DNA of 64,000 nt from Torymus aiolomorphi (lineage: Eukaryota; Arthropoda; Insecta; Hymenoptera; Torymidae), in contig CM070874.1 of assembly GCA_036365515.1 (NCBI GenBank), positions 117,370,235 through 117,434,234 on the forward strand. Reading direction: 5' to 3'. The notes under the pieces were generated by a model, which was not told where the DNA came from, searched no databases, and saw only the letters and a program-made list of their open reading frames with translations. Both the position numbers and the translations under genes were made by a program. Shown piece by piece: positions 55,901 through 64,000 of the stretch (position 1 is the first letter of the stretch; each line of letters opens with the position of its first letter).

Positions 55901-58866
55901 ATAGACAACATAAATTCCTGTAAGTAAATACTTGTATCAATCAAATTTCAGTTATGAAAAACATTCGTAATTTGCATAGTTAGTATTTACCAATGCAACA
56001 TTTACTTTTGATTTACGTTCAAAAACTATATTGATGTAACACGGAGGTGGGGATGAACTTGGAAAGTATGTAAAAGCATATTTTAGAAAGGCTGAGAAAC
56101 AACATTCTTTAATTGATTTGCATTTCGAAAATAAGTTGAAACCTGTTTAAGCTGCATTAAAGAAGTTATTTAGATTTCGTATGTGGATCGAATGACCGTA
56201 AATAAATTTTCAAATTAAGATGAATGAACTTTATGTGTTAATAATGACCAGCTGTTTGAAGATAACATCAGATAACGAATCGTATAAATAATCGTATTCA
56301 AATTTTTTGAGGTCAAAGTGCTAGTACACATAACGATATACCGTATGTTTCACTTCAATATTTATACATATTTTATGAAGTATATTCTGGTTTATAAACA
56401 AGTAAGTATACACAAATTATTCATAATTAATCAGAAATCTATTTTTGAATAAAAAGTAAGTAGTAAGAATGCTAGCGATAGATATACATATTTTTGCGTA
56501 AAAAACACTTCTGCTTTACATTTTTTTTGTTGTCTACTATTACAGACTAACTCAAAGTTGTATAACTCAAGAATGCCGGACAATTAAAACAAGTTCAAGG
56601 CGCTAGTATATAATAACTAACAACACGATGACGGGCAAAACTGTCCATAATATAATTATCCGCGAGCGCGCAATAAAAGTTTCTTGCAATCGAAACGTAA
56701 TGGAGCCCCTCGCGCGTCTGCTATATGAAAGAAAAGGCCAATCAAAGGCAAAATAACGAGCTAGCGACACGAGATCTAACGCCGTGCTGCGCAGTATATT
56801 GCTTTCATTAAATGTCATTGTTACGCGACAGAGAGTTAGCGGCGTTACAAAACGGATTAGCCAATATCCACAGCCGCGTGAAAAAATCGTCCCCTTACCG
56901 CGTTCGTTGTTAAACGATATAAGAACAAAAAAAAGCACGATACCCAACATTGCTAAGAGCGAGGGAGAGAAATTGGTTTCATCATTGTCGGCGCTGTACA
57001 CAGCGCTCGAGCAATAACTGCGCAGTTAACGGCGCGTCGTCAGCGCTGTCGTCCTCGTCGAGAGAGCAGCAGCGCTGTGTGCGCACGCGCGCAAGCGAGC
57101 GTTTGTCGGTACTTACGTACGCAAGAGTAAAGATTGATGTCACGGACCCGACCGTGCCGTGCTCTTGGCCTGGTTCCCATTTGAAAACGCCGCCGCCGTC
57201 GCTGCGCGTCGCTTCAAATTGCAACTATATAATACGACGCGTCGCAGCGTGCGTAGTATACGCTCTTGTTATTGTTTATTTACATTCCGGAGGAGGACCA
57301 CCGCGGGAGAAAGTGGACGTGTTTATGGTTTTGCGGGGCTTTTTTGCGCAGTCGGGGATGTATACGTGCCATATACGGCTGTGGTATAGGAGAGCGGGCG
57401 GACGGTGTGATGGTGTATACCGGATGCGTCGATGAAAACGGGAGAGCTGTTATGGCTTTTTGCAAGGAGCGTTATAATTCGCGGGTAGGATATTAAATGC
57501 CGTCGTTAGCTAGTGGGATGGATTCGTAGAGTTTTTAGTTCGGTGGTACGGTCGAGGTGTTTATTGGTAAACGAATAATTAAATAAATTAGCTTAACGAA
57601 TTTATGATGAAAAATTTATCTGATATATTTATTTTCTTTCAATATAAGTTTTATATTTTAATATTTAATTATATTATTTCTCATAAAATATTTGTAAGTA
57701 ATAAATTATTTCTATTCAAATTGGTATTGTAAACATGTTCCATTTATATTTATTCAATGCTATAAATATTATATGTATGTTTGTGTATATTTTACATATA
57801 GAGCGACCCACATAAAGGTTCTAAAATGCACGCGATAACTTACTGAGTGCCAATCCGCCCTGAAATTCTTCTTCGCTTTTAGTGGGCGCGAACATCACCT
57901 AAAAAGTCACACTCGAAATTGTGTACTGCGACGCGAGGGTGAGATACTTATAAATACGCAATCAAATGCGAAAATCCCCAAGGGACTTCCGTAACGGACC
58001 CTTTATTTCGTTCTACGCATGGTTATATATTTGAATGTATATACGGGCGTGTAGTTGCGTAAAAAAATCAAATTCATGAATTTAGGAGCTTTCGAATGAA
58101 CGAAGCAGCCCGTGGAAGAAAGCACCCAGGGGACAGCCGTTATATTCTTGGCGTGCTTTCGACACCGAAAAAAGATGTTCGGGATTGTCGAAGGGCTTTG
58201 GCGAGGGGGCAGCTTTCGTAAAAAAAGTAATTTCAAACGTAAGACAAACTGTGCGGGTGTAAATTTTGGTATTAGAAGCGGTTGCAGAGGGCTGTTATCT
58301 CACGAGGAGTATAGTGTTTTCCGTGTGATAAAGCATAGGCTACATTTTTTTAAATGTTTTTGGAAAGTAGAAATTAATGTAAGTCTATTATTTTTTAAGT
58401 AAAATAAAATTCGTTTATAACAATTAACTAATTTTTCTGCGAACTATAAGAGGATAAATTGTTTCTTTAATTTTACCATTCTTCTAACAACCGCAGTAAA
58501 GTTACCTTTCAAAGAAAATTATTCTATTTTTTTAGCACACATACATTTAGAATGAAGAGTTGAAGAAGTTTCTCAGTATCAGGCGTCATACTTCAAACGT
58601 CTTGTTGCTTTTAGAATTAGTGATAGACGCTGCTTCAAGAATTACGTTACGTTTCTTGCTAGGCATTACGTAGTCGTATGCGCTGGTTTGTTTAATTTTT
58701 CTAGCATCTTTGCTCATGTACGTCATGCATTTACTTTTCATTAGAAGTCAGTTTGAAATTTACCTATGGGATAACCTTGATATTTTCTACAAAATTATGG
58801 TAAATTAGAGTAATAAATTTGTACAGTGATATGATTTACTCGCAATTAAGATTTTAATATGGAAAT
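49901..58866. other. Alternating CpG-rich and AT-rich DNA, no gene supported
   Basis: CT tracts lie at about 49,909-49,922 and 49,947-49,966. CpG-rich blocks span 49,800-50,560, 51,060-51,900, 52,900-53,550, 54,410-55,330 and 56,940-57,440. A 26-bp poly-T run lies near 51,845-51,870 and a short (GTAC)n near 52,836-52,852. AT-rich DNA dominates 55,440-56,600 and 57,560-58,860. Frames are low complexity or unrecognisable. Confidence 0.45.
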
Positions 58867-59213
58867 GTATTAGTGAAAAATTTACAGGTTAAGGATCGTT
58901 GCTTGTTAAAACTATAAAATACGGTTGACGCACGTGTCAACAACGTTAATTCTTTTAGATAGAACGCAAACTGTGGAATTTTTAGAGGATTTCCTTATGA
59001 TATTATCGAAATAATATCATAAGGCAATCCTCTAAAAATTCCACAGTTTGCGTTCTGTCTGTGAAAGAATTCCACAGTTTGCGTTCTGTCTGTGAAAAAA
59101 TTCCACAGTTTGCGTTCTGTCTGTGAAAGAATTAACGTTGTTGACACGTGCGTCAACCGTATTTTATAGTTTTAACAAGCAACGATCTTCAACATGTAAA
59201 TTTTTCACTACAT
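58867..59213. mobile_element. Palindromic element with a 31-bp triplication in one arm
   Basis: The left arm starts TAGTGAAAAATTTACAGGTT and the right arm ends with the near-exact reverse complement (TTTTTCACTA at 59201-59210). Shared blocks include TATAAAATACGGTTGACGCA, CGTGTCAACAACGTTAATTC and GAACGCAAACTGTGGAATTT, folding on ATGATATTATCGAAATAATATCAT. The right arm carries three copies of a unit that occurs once on the left. The interior is non-coding and no clear target duplication was seen. Confidence 0.75.
59041..59133 (+). repeat. 31-bp tandem repeat, 3 copies
   Basis: CCACAGTTTGCGTTCTGTCT starts at 59041, 59072 and 59103, each followed by GTGAAAGAATT or GTGAAAAAATT. The copies differ by at most a base or two. 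Confidence 0.95.
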
Positions 59214-62200
59214 TACAACGGTACCTATAGAATTTTCGAAAATGATGAAATTTTAGATAAAATTAGAGCATATCGTCCAGGCGGAGTAACAGGTGTTTTC
59301 CAAATTAACATTTTCTGTTATTAGCATATTTAATCCTGGTTTCACGTTCTAATTTTATTATACGTAATTGTTTATGCTATTCGTAGGTAATTGGATAATT
59401 ACCATAGTTACAATGAATTTATAATAATAAGTCATTTAAATTTATTATATTTTATGAATAAAATTAATATGTTTGGGATATTGCAAATTTTAATTTCACA
59501 AAAATAATTAGAAATGATTCTATTTTTGAATATTAATGAAATAATGTTTTTATTGTAAAAACATACTTTGAAAATACAAAAATACATTTTCAACGATTTA
59601 TTAATATTTTGGAAAGGATCCCTCTATCTAGGTCAAAAAATGAATAAACTAATTCAAGTTAATTGACTTTCACTAATACTAGAATCTACCTTCAACAAAC
59701 CCTCACGTAGAACTATAACTGTAGATTAATTATTTATACCGCTATACTATCCACATCTCACCCATAAATTGTACAATAACTGCAAATTCCCTCAATCCCA
59801 CTTTCATTCACCAAAATATACGCAAGCACCTCTCGCAGAGGCGCATTACAAGCCGCAGAATCGAATAAAGTACCAATATAAGAGCGCGCGTCGTAAGGCA
59901 GCATATAGCGCGCGCGTGTTTTGTCATAATTCGGAGGCAGTCTCGGGACATTAGAGTCGGCTCAGCCCTCGGGGGGCCTCCGACACCAGCCCTATAACTT
60001 TCATCGGAACGATCTCATCAGCGTCGAAACACGCGCCACGCCGCTTATAATCGAATAAATTTCGTGGCGCTATACACGCCGTAAAGCATCCCCGTGGAAT
60101 GATAGACCGGGATCACGAAGCTGCAATAATGCTATAGACGTCGAGAGCGGTTTCTCCATTCACCGATGGAAATAAAAATCCACGCACGCGCGTGCGCGCG
60201 CAATAACAAAGGCCGCGGCACGCATTTTCCGGAGAAAACGGTAAGTCGAAAATATATATAGGACGGACGGTCACGTGCGCGTGTTATATATAGACACACT
60301 TATTATATATCCTTATACCTTTTTGAGGGTGCGCGCAAAAAGTTAACGCAGCAGAAGCAGGCTGCACTCGTTTATTATCCGCGGCTGCAGCGCGCGGCGC
60401 AACAACACACCTGACGAAAATAACAGAGGGAAAAATAAGGCGGAGGAAAAAAGAGCGGCGGCTCTCCTCATTTCCCGAAGATGCGGCACGCGAAGCCGCT
60501 GCGCATAATGGCCGGGGCCATTGAATCCCGGTCCTCCTCATTTTTTTCTCTTACCTCCCTCCCTCTCTATATATATATACACACGCGCTAAAGAGGCACG
60601 TGTGCGCAGGCTGAAATGATGCTGCCGTTGCAGCGGGCCAACAAAACTATACGACGATGACGATGACGAAGGAGTGCGCGGCGCAGCCGGTGTGCGGCGG
60701 TGGTGGTGTGGGGGAGCAGAGAGAGGAGCGTGTGCCAGGCGCGCGCCGCGTCTCGCTGGCACGCGCTCCAGGTGGCGATGAATCTTCTCCTCTCTCTCTC
60801 TGCGGCTGCAGGGGCCTTCGAAAAAAGCGGCTGCGGCGCGCGCCGCGCACCCGGCCGACAGGAGAGAGTAAATAAGAGAGATTAACACGGGGAATACATA
60901 AAGAAAAAGAGGAGGGCTGAGGGAGAGGTAGAGAAGAAATCGTAATCTCCGGTCTGCCGGGCGGAATCGAGCAGGTGTTAAGGGGAAGCCGGAGGAGGAC
61001 GGAGGTGGAGTGTGCGTTGTATATATAGAGGTGCGGGCCGGTGCATATATATAGTCGTAGCGTGAAAATCGAAGTACTTGCCAGGGGCTTTTCGAATTTT
61101 GAAAAACGTGCTGATGAAAATATCAGGGGGGCTGACGGGCGTGCGTGCGGCGACATTTCGACTGGGTATAATCGATCGGTTCGGAAGATAAGATTTTTGT
61201 TTCGGACATTTTGAGGCTTTAAGGTCGCGCTTATGGGCTGCACCTGCGTGTAGCGTCTGCGCTGATACGGTATTTTTATTATACCTGGCGTTTAAAATCA
61301 TTACTCCTCGTTAAAATGATTGTAAGATAATTTGTAAGTTTAAAATATAGCTTGGTTGAACGCTTTAAAACGATTTAATCATACGAAAAATAATATATTT
61401 AATTCCTTATGCGGAAAAAACCTGAACTTCTAAGTAGAGTCCTATTATTTGTAAACCCCGAAATTTTTGCACCAGATGGTATTATATATATGGGGCGACA
61501 ACGACCTCGCGGCAGCCGCACCGAGCCTCTCTCCCCCTCATCCTCCTCCGCCTCTTCGTCTTGGCCGATTGCAAAGAACAACAGCCGCAGGATAATACTT
61601 CAACGCTACCCCACATACACACACGCATACTCACGTATATATACATTCGCGCGAGTGATATTCGGCTGTGCAAGAGGCTGCAGCAGCGGCCGCTAGTCTC
61701 TCGCGCGCAACATCTGTCCGGCAGGTGCGCGCGTTGCCTTATACCTCAGCTTCATCGTCGTCGTCTCGTCTCGCCTGTATGGCTATGCCCGCGCTTTTTA
61801 AGGGGTCTTTGTGCCCGGGCGCATCGACCCAGCGCTTTATGCGCTCCACCGGGCGCAGCCAGCACGCAATCCACATGACCCGTCTCTTCCTCTCTCTCTC
61901 TCCTCCTCCCGTAAGCGCGTAATGTTGCTGCTGCTGCTGATGCTTGGAGGGCTATGGGGTGCAGGATTGCGATCGGTATATTATATGTATATAGAAGTGC
62001 CAAGGTGCACGGTGACAATGGGGAATGAGAGGGAGGGAAGGAGGAGAAGGAGGGTTAATGGCCGCTGACTGGAGGGCAAGTTCGCACTTGGTTTTTGGAA
62101 GTAATTTTTGTGAGCTCGGGAGGAGAGGCTGCGTGATTGCGAGGAAATAAATGTATGGTATTAGAGGTTGCCGTTTGGATAATTGTATATAAGCGGTGTC

Positions 62201-64000
62201 TTAAAGTTGGGGAAGGGTGTTATTGAAAAAGTGTCTATACGGGAGATGATTAGCGGGTCGTTATAATTTCATTTAGAAAAACAAAAGTGGCATCTTTTTA
62301 ACGAGCTGTATTGCTTCTTGGAAAAACTAAACGGCTGCTTGTTCTACAATTTCTCATTGACAGCGAATTCGTTGACTCACGTGGTGATATTAATGTTACA
62401 CGCAATGTTTATCAAGCTATCGTATCAATTTATGATTCAATAAATCATTGATAAAGGTAATGATATCATGATACCTTCTTGTGATCGCCTTGCACGCTCA
62501 AAATGTAAATTTTGAAATTAATTTTACTATCTCGTACACAATGTACATACACCGATGCTCCCTGTAAAATGATTTTAGATCAATCGAGATAAGATTCGAG
62601 ACCTGCGGTTTAACTCGTTTACGGGTGAGCTGAAAAGGGGTTGAAAGTCGGTCACGAAGAGCCGCCGCGCGCTGCGCATATAGTTATTAATGACCGCGCT
62701 CCGGAAGTACACAAAACTTTAGCTAAATTGGCCGCGCTCACACCTGTTCGAGTCGGTAGGTTAAAAAAAAATTAACATAAATATTATGCTATTTCAGAAC
62801 TTTTAATCGGCCTCGTAAGGAAGCGTTAATGTGGCTTAAATAATCAGTTTTATTCAAAAAGTTCGTTAGACATTTTTTTTTATGGCTGTGTTTTTTTTTC
62901 GTCATTACTTATAATTTTTTCGTCATTATATTTTAATAGGTTGAAAATTTTCAAGGTAATTTTTACTACAAGCTCCCATTAAACCGGCAGAGTAGCTCCG
63001 ATAATTTGATGCATCAAAAAAATAAAACTGCAATAGAGAATTTTTTCTACACATCATGTACACCAGATATATTTATATTTTCTAGCTTATTAAAGTTACC
63101 TTAATACAGTTATAAGCATTTAATGCGAAAATCCAGATGAGAAGACAGAGACGTTAGTGAATTCATATATATATGTATGTTAAATGTGTAATTTATAGCC
63201 GTAAAAGCGCATAAGTACTTAATCCTCTCTGATTGGCGTGCGTTTCACCATCCTCACATGCGACAATTATTTAATTACGCGCCTCGTGAGAAATTTGCAA
63301 TTCTAATGTTAACAGTACAAGTAGTTTAGTTGATTAAACGCATATTCCTTAAACGTGCGAAAAAGCGAAGGATGTGACGAACTGCTACTGTATTCCACGC
63401 GTAATGACTGATTGTCGTTGAAGCTCTTCGCTCGTGCAGCACGTAGTTGCAGCGAGTGAAGGACGCGTATGAGGCAGTATTCCATTATCTTGCCGATGTA
63501 TCTTGATAAAAATCGTTTTTAAAATGGTAATCGGAACGAGCACTGGTATGCTTCTGCATATGCAAGTGCAGCACGTGTGCAATTATAGTTAAATAATTAC
63601 AGGCATCACGTTTATCATTTAAAATTTTAATAAAAATTGCGGCTTTTATCCGAGAAAACGTTTATAACTCCCGTGATTGAGAATTTTCAATAAAAAAAAG
63701 CTAAACATTGCTGCTTTGTTTCGCTTTATCTATCCGCAAATGAATAATGTATGGAAGATTTAATACTCCTGTTGTTATACACTTTTATTGTGAAGAATTT
63801 ATTATGCTAATGGTTTATTTCAGACGTACGGTATACAGGATTTTTCTCGACGTAAATGAATTTTAATAACAATATTTAAAGTAATTTCGTGAAAATTAAC
63901 TACATAAATGTGAATTATACAACCTCAAATTTAATACAGTATAATCGTAATACAATAGGCTATGTGGAACCATGAATCCTTTTAAACGGCAAGTGATTAT
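59214..64000. other. Mixed DNA, no gene supported
   Basis: AT-rich to about 59,830. CpG-rich low-complexity DNA spans 59,880-61,260 and 61,490-62,080, with poly-pyrimidine and AG runs and short (TCGTCG)-like runs. AT-rich DNA then continues to the end of the window. The frames at 60,538-61,301 and 61,399-62,068 occur on both strands and look compositional. Confidence 0.45.

Noticed and set aside
56603..57001. 132-codon minus-strand frame with hydrophobic stretches
   Set aside because: Could suggest a membrane protein, but there is no known motif and an overlapping plus-strand frame is also open.
60647..61243. 198-codon minus-strand frame
   Set aside because: CpG-rich, low complexity, with overlapping frames on the other strand.

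Overview
This is 64 kb of animal nuclear DNA, most likely from an insect. A hymenopteran, perhaps a chalcid-type wasp, fits best, but that is inference from overall texture and not from a diagnostic gene. AT-rich stretches alternate with CpG-dense, low-complexity blocks in which CpG is not depleted. Dinucleotide microsatellites are long and frequent. The only recognisable coding remnants belong to transposons (hAT and Penelope-like). I found no host protein-coding gene, rRNA or convincing tRNA, and no CRISPR or bacterial-type signal. The window is probably intergenic DNA or part of a very large intron.

Layout. 1-190: a 49-bp minisatellite running off the left edge. 660-2210: a large fold-back structure with ~551-bp inverted arms at about 99% identity around partial direct copies of the same ~279-bp unit. 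3324-3617: a symmetrical TA/CA/TA compound microsatellite. 4633-7360: a full-length hAT transposon with 13-bp inverted ends and an 8-bp target duplication inside a CT microsatellite; its transposase is broken by frameshifts. 7611-7866: a possible small MITE. 7.9-18.4 kb: mostly CpG-rich low-complexity DNA, with a promoter-like cluster near 18 kb. 23340-24157: a TTAA-flanked palindromic MITE with a second perfect hairpin nested in one arm. 25017-26862: a composite element whose outer arms are full of ACGTTTT/AAAACGT repeats and whose core holds a Penelope-like GIY-YIG C-terminal fragment between inverted hammerhead-ribozyme-like motifs. 26871-27161: another MITE almost abutting it. 30859-31475: a CACTGAGA-ended element containing a 195-bp palindrome with a second, independent hammerhead-like core. 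33652-33914 and 35165-35703: elements with CCCTGRTAGAAA-like ends, the second containing an open reading frame of unknown origin. 40718-41432: a 715-bp palindromic MITE. 42797-43441: an unidentified reading frame broken by one TAG. 45517-45926: another CACTG-ended candidate. 58867-59213: a palindrome with a 31-bp triplication in one arm. The remaining DNA is unique-looking AT-rich sequence or CpG-rich simple-sequence DNA.

How the parts work together. No pathway or operon is present. The biology visible here is the turnover of DNA transposons, fold-back elements and Penelope-like retroelements in a gene-poor region. The most interesting signals are the hammerhead-like motifs in inverted, palindromic settings at two unrelated loci.
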